This document shows positions 27,453 to 36,199 of a stretch of DNA of 53,649 nucleotides, one piece after another. Within the stretch, counting starts at the first letter, position 1. Each line of letters begins with the position of its first letter. A model generated the notes under the pieces. It had not been told where the DNA came from. It ran no database searches and worked only from the letters and a program-made list of their open reading frames with translations. The translations under genes were made by a program, and so were the position numbers. The stretch comes from Flavobacteriaceae bacterium (lineage in GTDB: Bacteria; Bacteroidota; Bacteroidia; Flavobacteriales; Flavobacteriaceae): NCBI GenBank assembly GCA_029248405.1, contig JAQWJJ010000022.1, positions 1 through 53,649 of the forward strand, given 5' to 3'.

Positions 27453-27460
27453 TAAATTTG
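27453..27460 (+). promoter_or_regulatory. predicted -7 element for nth
   Basis: TAAATTTG, exact TAnnTTTG match, 28 bases before the ATG. Confidence 0.5.
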
Positions 27461-27488
27461 TGAGAACAACTGGCTAAAGGTAATCAAA

Positions 27489-28151
27489 ATGACCAAATCC
27501 GAAAAGGTGGCGTTTGTCATCAAAACACTTAAAGAGCTTTACCCCCATCCCCCTATACCTCTGGACCACAAGGATCCTTATACTTTATTGATTGCCGTTC
27601 TGCTCTCTGCCCAAAGCACCGATGCGCGCGTGAACCTCATTACGCCATTGTTGTTCGAAAAGGCAGACAACCCCTACGACATGATCAAATTATCGGCGGA
27701 AGAAATCAGAGCCATAATCAAACCTGTAGGGCTATCCCCTATGAAGTCTAAAGGCATTTATGGTTTATCGAAAATACTCGTAGAACAATACAATGGGATT
27801 GTGCCACAATCATTCGAAGCCTTAGAAGCGATGCCTGCTGTAGGACACAAAACGGCGAGCGTAGTTTTGTCTCAAGCTTTTGGCATACCGACATTTCCTG
27901 TAGACACGCACATCCATCGCTTGATGTATCGATGGGGTCTGAGCAATGGAAAAAATGTGGTACAAACAGAGCGCGATGCCAAGCGCCTGTTTCCCGAAGA
28001 ACTTTGGAATGATTTACACATTCAAATCATTTATTATGGTCGAGAATATTCTCCCGCGCGTGGTTGGCAGATTGAAAACGATGTCATCACCAAAACAATT
28101 GGCCGCAAAACTGTTTTGAAGGCCGTTACGAGCCATAAAAAAACCCGCTAA
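27489..28151 (+). CDS. nth: endonuclease III without the iron-sulfur cluster
   Basis: A 220-residue base-excision repair glycosylase/AP lyase. The helix-hairpin-helix with catalytic lysine K121 (MPAVGHKTASVVL) and catalytic aspartate D139 (FPVDTHIHRL) are present and align with K120 and D138 of the E. coli enzyme. The four cysteines that bind a 4Fe-4S cluster near the C-terminus of most Nth proteins are absent. The whole protein has no cysteine; the end reads REYSPARGWQIENDVITKT. It should still act on oxidised pyrimidines. The stop codon lies in the loop region of the downstream terminator. Confidence 0.92.
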   Translation: MTKSEKVAFVIKTLKELYPHPPIPLDHKDPYTLLIAVLLSAQSTDARVNLITPLLFEKADNPYDMIKLSAEEIRAIIKPVGLSPMKSKGIYGLSKILVEQYNGIVPQSFEALEAMPAVGHKTASVVLSQAFGIPTFPVDTHIHRLMYRWGLSNGKNVVQTERDAKRLFPEELWNDLHIQIIYYGREYSPARGWQIENDVITKTIGRKTVLKAVTSHKKTR

Positions 28152-28164
28152 AGCGGGTTTTAGT
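28138..28164. terminator. terminator hairpin at the end of nth
   Basis: AAACCCGCT-AA-AGCGGGTTT, a 9-base perfect stem (28141-28160) flanked by further A-T pairs. The nth stop codon sits across the loop, and the weak T tract suits termination. It may also serve the small gene transcribed from the other side. Confidence 0.7.
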
Positions 28165-28172
28165 GTTTTGCA

Positions 28173-28367
28173 TTAATTCAAGTTGATCAATGCCACTCCT
28201 GTGGCGCAGTCTATATAATGCACTGACCTTGAATAATTCAACAAAAAGTCAATGGTCTCATCTTTGGGAGTTAATTGTTTATTCACGCATTCCAAACGTG
28301 AGGTTTGAGAATAAAGTTTTGCCATAGATTTGATTTTGCTATCATTGTTTGTCTGATAACGCTTCAT
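28173..28367 (-). CDS. small protein downstream of the ECF sigma factor
   Basis: A 64-residue protein 19 bases after the sigma factor gene on the same strand, so probably co-transcribed. The C-terminal part QLTPKDETIDFLLNYSRSVHYID resembles a short motif (P-K-x-E-T-I-x-F-L-L-x-Y-S-K-S) that I recall from small flavobacterial proteins encoded beside this sigma factor. No membrane segment or metal motif. A second ATG lies at codon 15 (MAKLYSQ). Function unknown; a role as a sigma-factor partner is possible by position only. Confidence 0.6.
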   Translation of the reverse strand: MKRYQTNNDSKIKSMAKLYSQTSRLECVNKQLTPKDETIDFLLNYSRSVHYIDCATGVALINLN

Positions 28368-28386
28368 GGCTCAAGTTATTGCCCTA

Positions 28387-28971
28387 CTAATTGGTCAAAA
28401 TGATCTGATTGCGATCAATGACTTTTCTGAGATTGATCAGCGCGTAGCGCATACGGCCTAGTGCCGTATTCACACTAACTCCCGTCTGCTCACTAATTTC
28501 TTTAAAACTCATGTCTTTATAAATCCGCATGATCAAGACCTCCTTTTGATCCGCCGGCAATTCCTCAATGAGTCTAGATAAATCTTTATCCACTTGATCT
28601 TTAATGATGCTCGATTCGGCGTTCATCGCACCATCACTTAGAACAGAAAATATATTGAAATCGTCATTGCTTTCGAACTTGGGCATTCGGTTATTTTTTC
28701 TGAAATAGTCAATCACCAAGTTATGGGCAATACGCATGACCCACGGCAAGAACTTACCTTGCTCGTTGTAGGCGCCTTTTTTTAGAGTCTGTATGACTTT
28801 GACAAAAGTATCCTGGAAAACATCTTCCGTGACATCACGGTCGTAAACCTTAGAATAAATAAAGCGGTAAATACGGTCTTTGTGACGGGTAACTAATTCT
28901 CCTAGAGCAGATTCATCTCCACTGATGTATGCACTAACCAATAGTGCGTCTGAGTTCATGCTATATTTCAT
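28387..28971 (-). CDS. ECF-type RNA polymerase sigma factor
   Basis: A 194-residue sigma-70 family protein with region 2 (DVFQDTFVKVIQTLKKG, FLPWVMRIAHNLVIDYFRK) and region 4 (LPADQKEVLIMRIYKDMSFK, VSVNTALGRMRYALINLRK). No anti-sigma gene with a membrane helix is next to it, unlike many FecI-type factors of this phylum. The following gene encodes only a 64-residue soluble protein. The type appears to be the broadly conserved, non-FecI flavobacterial ECF factor. Start ATG at 28971; a second ATG at 28959 is possible. Confidence 0.92.
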   Translation of the reverse strand: MKYSMNSDALLVSAYISGDESALGELVTRHKDRIYRFIYSKVYDRDVTEDVFQDTFVKVIQTLKKGAYNEQGKFLPWVMRIAHNLVIDYFRKNNRMPKFESNDDFNIFSVLSDGAMNAESSIIKDQVDKDLSRLIEELPADQKEVLIMRIYKDMSFKEISEQTGVSVNTALGRMRYALINLRKVIDRNQIILTN

Positions 28972-29170
28972 ACCATACTTTTAATTGATCCAAACCCTTT
29001 GGGTAGATTTGAATGCGTTTCTAAAAATTAAAAGTAATCGTATGCTATAAGCCTTGTCTTTTTGTGGATGAGTGTAAATATAACAACAAAACCATGGGAA
29101 ATACAAAATTTGATTGGATTTTCTATAAAATTTAGCAGGCATAAGGCCCAAAATCTAGCCGTGTTAATAG

Positions 29171-29178
29171 TATCTTTG
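29171..29178 (+). promoter_or_regulatory. predicted -7 element for uvrA
   Basis: TATCTTTG, exact TAnnTTTG match, 30 bases before the ATG. I see no LexA-type box nearby. Confidence 0.5.
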
Positions 29179-29208
29179 CAACTTTCTCATTCTGCTTTAA
29201 ATTTATAG

Positions 29209-31992
29209 ATGACTAAAAAAGCGACCGTGTCGCGGGCGAGCGATTCAATTGTGATTCAAGGAGCAAAACTGCATAATCTTAAAGATATCAGTGTTGCGCT
29301 GCCACGCCATAAGCTCATAGTCATTACTGGATTGTCAGGAAGCGGCAAGTCAAGTTTGGCCTTTGACACCCTTTATGCAGAGGGACAACGCAGATATGTT
29401 GAAAGTTTATCCTCTTATGCACGGCAGTTTTTGGGCCGTTTGGACAAGCCCAAAGTCGATGCGATAAAAGGTATTGCGCCCGCTATAGCGATCGAACAAA
29501 AGGTCAATGCCACCAATCCGCGTTCCACTGTAGGCACCTCCACAGAAATTTATGACTATTTAAAACTCCTTTTTGCCCGAATTGGCAAAACCTACTCTCC
29601 TGTTTCTGGGGAACAAGTCAAAAAAGACACTGTGACAGATGTCATTGATGCCGTTGCAGCAATGCCAAGTGGCACACGTTTACTGCTTTTGTCCCCCTTG
29701 ATGCTTGAAAAAGGTCGTGATCTCAAAGAAAAAATAAATACTCTGGCCCAACAAGGATTTTCGCGAATCAAACACCAAGGAGTCGTCAAGCGTATCGATC
29801 AACAAACAGACATCACTGACACCAATGACCTTTATATTGTCATTGACCGAGTAGTGACTGCTCATGACGAGGATTTTTTAAACCGTTTGGCTGATGCTGT
29901 TCAAGTGGCCTTTTTTGAAGGAAAAGGTCATATTATTTTGGAAGGTGTCGATGGCTCAAACATCCATAACTTTAGCAATCGTTTTGAGCGAGACGGCATC
30001 GACTTCACAGAGCCTAATATACACCTATTCAGCTTTAATAATCCCTTCGGCGCTTGTCCGGCCTGTCAGGGTTATGGCGATATTGTCGGCATTGACCCCG
30101 AATTGGTAGTGCCTAATGCCACCCTATCCATTTATGACAATGCTATTTTTCCTTGGCGCGGAGAAAGCATGTCCTTTTATCGTGATCAGTTAGTCAATGC
30201 GGCATATAAGTTTGACTTCCCCATACACAAACCATTTTTTGAGCTGTCAGAAGCGCAAAAGAAACTCATTTGGCAGGGTAACGAGCATTTCACAGGCTTA
30301 CAAGAGTTTTTTGATCAGTTGGAGGCCAAGAATTACAAGATTCAGAATAGAGTCATGCTCTCGCGTTATCGCGGAAAAACAATCTGCCGGACTTGTGACG
30401 GAACAAGGCTTAAATCTGATGCAGGTTATGTAAAAGTTAATGGATACTCAATTCAGGACTTGGTCAAGAAGCCATTGAAAGAATTGAAGGAGGTTTTTGA
30501 CGACTTTACCCTAGATGAGTATGACGCCCAGGTGAGCAAAAGACTTCTTGTAGAAATCAAGAACCGTCTTGGTTTTCTGAACAATGTAGGACTGGGCTAT
30601 TTGACCCTAAACCGAAAAAGCAATACGCTCTCAGGAGGCGAATCCCAGCGGATTAATTTGGCGACCTCGCTTGCGAGCAGTTTGGTCGGTTCCATGTATA
30701 TTTTAGATGAACCAAGTATTGGACTTCATTCCAAGGACACAGAACGACTGATTGATGTACTGAAGGCCCTCAGAGATATTGGCAATACGGTCATTGTCGT
30801 GGAACACGATGAAGAAATCATGCGGGCAGCAGACCATATTATCGATATTGGCCCCGAGGCAGGCACCTTTGGTGGTGAAGTCATGGCCGAAGGTCCCTTT
30901 AGCGTCATTTTAAAATCAGAAAGTTTGACGGCTCAATACCTCAGTGGTGTGCGACAAATTGCCATCCCGAAAGTCAGAAGACGCAGTGACCACCCTATTT
31001 CTATTATTGGTGCCCGCCAACACAATCTGAAAAATGTTGATGCTCATTTTCCATTAGGACTATTTACTGTGGTCACAGGAGTTTCAGGTAGTGGTAAAAC
31101 AACCTTGGTCAAAAGCATATTATATCCTGCCCTACTGAGAAAAGTAACGGGATACGGCGATAAACCAGGTGCCTTTTCAGAACTTAATGGCCCGACAGAT
31201 CGCATCAAAAATGTCGAGTTCGTTGACCAAAATCCCATTGGGCGCTCTAGCCGCTCCAATCCTGTGACCTACATCAAGGCATATGACGATATTCGCAACT
31301 TATTTGCCCGACAAAAGCTGAGCAAACTAAGAGGCTACAAAGCCAAGCACTTCAGTTTTAATGTAGATGGCGGCCGCTGTGACACCTGTAAAGGTGAAGG
31401 ACAAGTCACTATCGAAATGCAGTTTATGGCAGACGTTCATTTGGATTGTGAGGCTTGTGCTGGTCAACGCTTCAAACGCGAGATACTTGAAGTTCGGTAT
31501 TTTGAGCAATCGATATTCGATGTGCTCTCTATGACTGTCGATGAAGCCATGGCATTTTTTGACCGCCATCAAGAACAGAAAATCCTCACAAAACTTAAGC
31601 CATTACAAGATGTAGGACTGGGCTATGTTCAACTGGGGCAAAGCTCATCTACCTTGTCTGGTGGTGAAGCTCAGCGTATTAAACTCGCGTCATTCTTGGT
31701 AAAGGGGGATACAAAAGACAAAACCTTTTTCATTTTTGATGAACCCACGACAGGGCTCCATTTTCATGACATTCAAAAATTATTGTCTTCCTTCTACGCC
31801 CTATTAGACAAAGGACATACAATCGTTGTTGTGGAACACAACTTGGAACTCATCAAATGTGCCGATCACGTGATTGATTTGGGTCCTGAGGGCGGGCAAA
31901 ATGGCGGGCAAATTGTCGCACAAGGCACTCCCGAAGAAATTATTCAAATCAGCACATCATTCACTGGTCAATACCTCAAAGAAAAAATCTAA
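29209..31992 (+). CDS. uvrA: excinuclease ABC subunit A
   Basis: The 927-residue DNA-damage sensor of nucleotide-excision repair, acting as a dimer with UvrB. Two ABC ATPase halves are present: Walker A GLSGSGKSS (41-49) and GVSGSGKTT, signatures NTLSGGESQRINLA and STLSGGEAQRIKLA, and Walker B MYILDEPSIGLH and FFIFDEPTTGLH. Zinc-binding cysteine pairs occur as CPACQGYGD with CRTCDGTR and as CDTCKGEGQ with CEACAGQR. Length and order are normal. One of many UvrA paralogs is common in Bacteroidota, but this has the canonical form. Confidence 0.96.
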   Translation: MTKKATVSRASDSIVIQGAKLHNLKDISVALPRHKLIVITGLSGSGKSSLAFDTLYAEGQRRYVESLSSYARQFLGRLDKPKVDAIKGIAPAIAIEQKVNATNPRSTVGTSTEIYDYLKLLFARIGKTYSPVSGEQVKKDTVTDVIDAVAAMPSGTRLLLLSPLMLEKGRDLKEKINTLAQQGFSRIKHQGVVKRIDQQTDITDTNDLYIVIDRVVTAHDEDFLNRLADAVQVAFFEGKGHIILEGVDGSNIHNFSNRFERDGIDFTEPNIHLFSFNNPFGACPACQGYGDIVGIDPELVVPNATLSIYDNAIFPWRGESMSFYRDQLVNAAYKFDFPIHKPFFELSEAQKKLIWQGNEHFTGLQEFFDQLEAKNYKIQNRVMLSRYRGKTICRTCDGTRLKSDAGYVKVNGYSIQDLVKKPLKELKEVFDDFTLDEYDAQVSKRLLVEIKNRLGFLNNVGLGYLTLNRKSNTLSGGESQRINLATSLASSLVGSMYILDEPSIGLHSKDTERLIDVLKALRDIGNTVIVVEHDEEIMRAADHIIDIGPEAGTFGGEVMAEGPFSVILKSESLTAQYLSGVRQIAIPKVRRRSDHPISIIGARQHNLKNVDAHFPLGLFTVVTGVSGSGKTTLVKSILYPALLRKVTGYGDKPGAFSELNGPTDRIKNVEFVDQNPIGRSSRSNPVTYIKAYDDIRNLFARQKLSKLRGYKAKHFSFNVDGGRCDTCKGEGQVTIEMQFMADVHLDCEACAGQRFKREILEVRYFEQSIFDVLSMTVDEAMAFFDRHQEQKILTKLKPLQDVGLGYVQLGQSSSTLSGGEAQRIKLASFLVKGDTKDKTFFIFDEPTTGLHFHDIQKLLSSFYALLDKGHTIVVVEHNLELIKCADHVIDLGPEGGQNGGQIVAQGTPEEIIQISTSFTGQYLKEKI

Positions 31993-31995
31993 ACA

Positions 31996-32012
31996 GGACT
32001 ATATCGGTCCTA
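31996..32012. terminator. weak hairpin after uvrA
   Basis: AGGAC-7 bases-GTCCT, a 5-base stem just after the uvrA stop and before the convergent glycosyltransferase end. No T run. Confidence 0.3.
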
Positions 32013-32034
32013 ATCGCATTGGTTTGTTGTCTGA

Positions 32035-33315
32035 TCACAAGGTCTTGATCAGTTCAGCCATTTTCTGGGTCAATACTTTGCGCTGATAAGCCTTAGGCAA
32101 TGACCTAAAACTCTTTTCACCCAATTGATGTTGTGCGAATTCATTGGCAATAAATTCCTTTATTTCCTCATAACTTTGATGACCCAAATAAATACCACTT
32201 GCAGTGTCATCGATAATGTCTTTAATGACGCCATCTTGAGGCCCTAAAGCTAATATTTTTGCTGAGGCTCCTAAATACTCGAAAATCTTACCCGGCAAAA
32301 TATCCTTGGTCGTGACCTTGTCCATTTCGATTAACAATAATAATTGTGCGTCCACCACCCATTGCAAGGAATTCTGGTGGGATACATAACCATGCAAAAC
32401 AACATTATCTTCTAAGCCGTATTCCTTGATCGAAGCCCTAATGGAAGGTGCGACGACACCCACTAAATGCAAGCGCGCCATGGATTTAAAGGTCTTGTCA
32501 CGAATGAGTGTTGACAGAGCCTTCCACAAACCTTTTGGGTTTCTATCCTCTAAAAGTGTCCCTGTATGGACCATGTTGAAAAATGATGACTCAGGCTGGC
32601 ATTCAGGAAAATCAACAGGATCGTATCCATTGGTGATCAAGGTAAGTGGAACATCTGTGATGGTTTGAAAGTTCAATTGAGTCAAAGGACTAGTGACGAC
32701 AATATGATCGGCAGCAGTCAATATTTTCCTTTCTAGCGCCTCATGCTTTTTCTTTGCCCAGTTACTGAGGTTCAAATCTTTGTGATAGTGAATTTGCGTC
32801 CAAGGATCACGAAAGTCAGCCATCCACTTCACGGACATACTTTGCTGCAACTCAGCGCCAATTAAATGCAAACTATGAGGGGGGCCGGTAGTGATGATTG
32901 TTTTGATATCGGTATTGTCGCTTAAGTATTGTCTTAAAAAGGACACCGATGGCTTCACCCAACCAATGCGCGCATCTGGTATAAAAAAATGACCACGAAT
33001 CCAGAGCAATAGGCGCTCGATCCAATTTTTTTTATCAGTACTGATGATGCCGCGACTCAAATCCCTCGTTTGTTTTCCAAACAACTTACCGGACCACCTC
33101 GCGGGCTCGTTAATGGGCCCTTTTAAAACTGTAATGCCTTCAGGTACTGAAGACAATAGTGTCTTGTCGAGTATGGGGTATGTCGGGTTTTTCGGGCAAT
33201 ACACAACGGGCTCAATACCAAATTCCGAAAGATATGTGACAAATTTTAACCACCGTTGAACTCCTGGCCCACCAGCTGGAGGCCAATAATAACAAATGAT
33301 CAGAGTCTTTTGCAT
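32035..33315 (-). CDS. glycosyltransferase of the GT-B type
   Basis: A 426-residue protein with two Rossmann-like halves. The N-terminal acceptor part has IICYYWPPAGGPGVQRWLKF, a pattern of flavobacterial family 4-like enzymes. The C-terminal donor part contains MVHTGTLLEDRNPKGL, GYVSHQNSLQ and PGKIFEYLGASAKILAL, the region holding the donor-binding glutamate. It likely adds sugars to a surface polysaccharide or lipid. The YfhO-family membrane protein gene precedes it by 8 bases and suggests a shared envelope-glycan role. An upstream TTG at 33321 is a less likely start. Confidence 0.87.
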   Translation of the reverse strand: MQKTLIICYYWPPAGGPGVQRWLKFVTYLSEFGIEPVVYCPKNPTYPILDKTLLSSVPEGITVLKGPINEPARWSGKLFGKQTRDLSRGIISTDKKNWIERLLLWIRGHFFIPDARIGWVKPSVSFLRQYLSDNTDIKTIITTGPPHSLHLIGAELQQSMSVKWMADFRDPWTQIHYHKDLNLSNWAKKKHEALERKILTAADHIVVTSPLTQLNFQTITDVPLTLITNGYDPVDFPECQPESSFFNMVHTGTLLEDRNPKGLWKALSTLIRDKTFKSMARLHLVGVVAPSIRASIKEYGLEDNVVLHGYVSHQNSLQWVVDAQLLLLIEMDKVTTKDILPGKIFEYLGASAKILALGPQDGVIKDIIDDTASGIYLGHQSYEEIKEFIANEFAQHQLGEKSFRSLPKAYQRKVLTQKMAELIKTL

Positions 33316-33323
33316 TGCCAAAA

Positions 33324-35765
33324 TTATCGTTTAGGGTAATAGAAGAAACGACCCTTTTGGAAGAGCGTCAATAAGACCAAAACAGCAAAAACAGCAACGC
33401 TCATAAGACTCCATACCCCCCCTTGGCGCACCACAGCAGGATCAAACACAAATACAATTTCATGTTGTCCCGCTGGCACCACGAGGGCGCGCAAGACATA
33501 ATTAACACGCATCATGTCAACAGGGACATCATCTATTGTGATTTGCCAACCTTTTGGATAGTACATTTCTGAAAACACAGCCAATTGTTCTGTTTTGGAT
33601 GTGGTATGGTAGATGAGTTTGTTGGGCTGGTGGTGCAATAATTCAATGGTTGCTGAAGTATCCCGATCGATCGACGCCAGAGGTAATTTTTCCAGGTCAT
33701 CACGCCCGATCACTGCAGTCTTTTTTGTATTTACTTGACTCAAAGACAATAACGCTTCATCCGCAGAATCAACGGCTAAAATATCGGACACGAACCAAGC
33801 CGGACCATTGCTATCTTTGTTCATAATTTCTCTTGGCAATCCGGTTTGCTTGTCAGGACTTATCGTATACTTCACATTGAGCATGTTAAGTACTTCAGGG
33901 TATTCCTGAACAATATAAAATTCATAAAGATCCTGAATTCGCTTTGGCTTCGCAGCATGATAACCACCTATATGTTGGTGGAAATAGCTTGCTCGGCCAC
34001 TATTAAATGGAGCAGTCGTCAAATCTAAAACCCGAAAATATCCATTGTCCTTAAGAATATTTTGGTCCGCCTCATTAGTTTGAAAAGGCCGTTCCATTAT
34101 TCTGGAGGCCACAAAGTCATCTTCATTGACATAGCGTTTGTCTACACCAACCAGGTCAAACACGATGATCAAACCAAGAACAAGAGCCAAAAGATTCTTT
34201 GAAAATCTCTGTTTGGCGGCCATCCATAACGCCACTAAGACTGATCCAGAGAACAGTAAAGACCGGACAGTATCGTTGAGCCACAAAGTTTGTCTGTCTG
34301 CGCGCACCGCATCTATAAAGGGCATTCCTAATTGATCCATAAAGTAGCCATCGTATGGTCCGGCAAAACGTAATGCAAAAAATCCCACACAAAAAATCAA
34401 CCCAAATATACCACCTAAAATGTAGGCTGTCTTGCGCAATACATCTATTCGCCGTTCTTGTGATATTTGTTGGGCAAAAAACCTTTGCAAGCCCACTACA
34501 GCCAGGACCGGTGTCAAAAGTTCTATAAGGACTTGAATCGATGACACGGCACGAAACTTATCATACAAAGGCACATAGTCCACAAAAAAACGCGTCAAAA
34601 AATCCAAATTTCGGCCCCAAGAGAGCAATAGTGCCAAAATTATAGACGGAATCACCCATCGGAGTAAGGAACCTTGAATCAGAAATAAACTCATGATGGC
34701 TAAAGTCAGGAGCGCAGCACCAACATAAGCCGGAGCCGCCACTATTGGCTGATCACCCCAATACATAGGGATTTGCGGCGCAATTTGCCTGGCCTCATCG
34801 GGCGTAGCGCCCAGATCTCTTAAGGCGTTAAGTGTTTTGGCGTTGTCCGGTAACGGTTCATTAGACGCACCGCCCATAAACCGAGGAACTAACAAATTTA
34901 GAGATTCAAGAGGACCGTAACTATATTCCGTAATATATTCATAATCTAATCCTGAAGGCAATACTTCCTTCTTTCCTTCGGGTGTAATGGTCAATTCACT
35001 ACTGCTTCGGGTAGACTCCTTGGCATACTCTTGTGTGGCCAGGAGTGTTGTTGTGTTCATCCCAATGCCCAAAATACCGGATGCCAGTAAAACACCCATA
35101 GACTTGGCATAGCGCGGCCATGATGATTCTTGATGAGCCTTAATCGCGTAGGTGATGGACATAAAGAGAAGAACATATAATAGGTAATAAGTCATTTGGT
35201 AATGATTGGCCATGAGTTCCAATGCAATGCCCAGTGTTGCCAAAATAAAGCCCCATCTGTAGCGGTGCTGAAAAACCAACAAAACCCCACCTATAACCCA
35301 AGGAAAATAGGCAATGGCATGCGCCTTGGCATTGTGTCCAACGCCCAAAATAATAATGAGATAGGTAGAGAAACCAAAAGCCAGCGCTCCTAAAATAGCC
35401 CATTTGTAATCCACCTTTAGCACCAAGAATAATAAATATAACCCGATGAAATACAGAAACAAATAGTCTGCAGGACGGGGCAGAAATCTTAGTGCACGAT
35501 CGACATATTTGATGTAATGATGAGGGTATTGCGCCCCTAATTGATAGGTCGGCATGCCACCAAAAGCTGCATTATTCCAAAAAGATTCCTCCTGTGTTTG
35601 TTTTCTGAAATCAATCGTTTCACGCGCCATACCGCGATACTGAACAATATCACTCTGGTAAATGGCTTGCCCATTAATCACTGGATAAAAATAAGCCAAT
35701 GATGCTGCGACAAATAACAGCAAAGCCAATACGTGTTTTGAAATAAGTTGATAAGAATCACTCAT
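33324..35765 (-). CDS. YfhO-family polytopic membrane protein
   Basis: An 813-residue protein from the ATG at 35765 with around a dozen predicted helices (VLALLLFVAASLAYFYPV, YLFLYFIGLYLLFLVL, WAILGALAFGFSTYLIIILG and others) and a final helix before KGRFFYYPKR. A periplasmic domain of about 200 residues lies near the C-terminus. YfhO proteins are GT-C-like and in Gram-positive bacteria modify lipoteichoic acid with sugars; in Bacteroidota the role is unproven. Co-transcribed with the glycosyltransferase downstream. An in-frame TTG at 35798 would add 11 residues. Confidence 0.87.
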   Translation of the reverse strand: MSDSYQLISKHVLALLLFVAASLAYFYPVINGQAIYQSDIVQYRGMARETIDFRKQTQEESFWNNAAFGGMPTYQLGAQYPHHYIKYVDRALRFLPRPADYLFLYFIGLYLLFLVLKVDYKWAILGALAFGFSTYLIIILGVGHNAKAHAIAYFPWVIGGVLLVFQHRYRWGFILATLGIALELMANHYQMTYYLLYVLLFMSITYAIKAHQESSWPRYAKSMGVLLASGILGIGMNTTTLLATQEYAKESTRSSSELTITPEGKKEVLPSGLDYEYITEYSYGPLESLNLLVPRFMGGASNEPLPDNAKTLNALRDLGATPDEARQIAPQIPMYWGDQPIVAAPAYVGAALLTLAIMSLFLIQGSLLRWVIPSIILALLLSWGRNLDFLTRFFVDYVPLYDKFRAVSSIQVLIELLTPVLAVVGLQRFFAQQISQERRIDVLRKTAYILGGIFGLIFCVGFFALRFAGPYDGYFMDQLGMPFIDAVRADRQTLWLNDTVRSLLFSGSVLVALWMAAKQRFSKNLLALVLGLIIVFDLVGVDKRYVNEDDFVASRIMERPFQTNEADQNILKDNGYFRVLDLTTAPFNSGRASYFHQHIGGYHAAKPKRIQDLYEFYIVQEYPEVLNMLNVKYTISPDKQTGLPREIMNKDSNGPAWFVSDILAVDSADEALLSLSQVNTKKTAVIGRDDLEKLPLASIDRDTSATIELLHHQPNKLIYHTTSKTEQLAVFSEMYYPKGWQITIDDVPVDMMRVNYVLRALVVPAGQHEIVFVFDPAVVRQGGVWSLMSVAVFAVLVLLTLFQKGRFFYYPKR

Positions 35766-35829
35766 AAGACCATGAAATCGAGCTGTGAATTTAAACAATA
35801 TGTTTGGCTCGCCCTAAATCAGCAAAAGA

Positions 35830-36096
35830 TTAATCATCAATTTCTTCAAAATCGACATATTCACCAACAACTTTGGAGGATGTTTTTTTTAAGGGCTCTT
35901 TTTTTTGATTTGCCCCCTTTCCATGAGCAGAAGACTGAGTGAAATCAAATGGATTTGCTCCTGCACCATGTTGAAATTTATCCATCACTTTTTTCGTGAC
36001 GTAACGCATCAAAAAAGGGCTCAATAAGCGCGTCAAAAGTTTTAAGCCATAGTAGGCCCAAATGATAATTAAGAGGGTTTTTAAAAAACTAAGCAT
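35830..36096 (-). CDS. DUF4834 family protein
   Basis: An 88-residue protein with one N-terminal hydrophobic helix (FLKTLLIIIWAYYGLKLL), a basic middle (RYVTKKVMDKFQHG) and a polar end with VGEYVDFEEIDD. I recognise this as DUF4834, a small Bacteroidota-specific family of unknown role. It has an exact promoter element 16 bases before the ATG and lies 64 bases upstream of the YfhO gene. Confidence 0.85.
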   Translation of the reverse strand: MLSFLKTLLIIIWAYYGLKLLTRLLSPFLMRYVTKKVMDKFQHGAGANPFDFTQSSAHGKGANQKKEPLKKTSSKVVGEYVDFEEIDD

Positions 36097-36112
36097 GCCT
36101 TGGTCTAAGTCT

Positions 36113-36120
36113 CAAAAGTA
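36113..36120 (-). promoter_or_regulatory. predicted -7 element for the DUF4834 gene
   Basis: Minus strand TACTTTTG, exact TAnnTTTG match, 16 bases before the ATG. Confidence 0.5.
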
Positions 36121-36175
36121 CGTATTGTACTGCAAAAGATGGACTTTTGACTATTAAATAAATGATAAATTCTCC

Positions 36176-36183
36176 TATCTTTG
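36176..36183 (+). promoter_or_regulatory. predicted -7 element for the barrel protein gene
   Basis: TATCTTTG, exact TAnnTTTG match, 16 bases before the ATG at 36200. A TTTG lies 26 bases upstream, longer than the usual spacer. Confidence 0.5.
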
Positions 36184-36199
36184 ATTCAAAGCCCTATCC

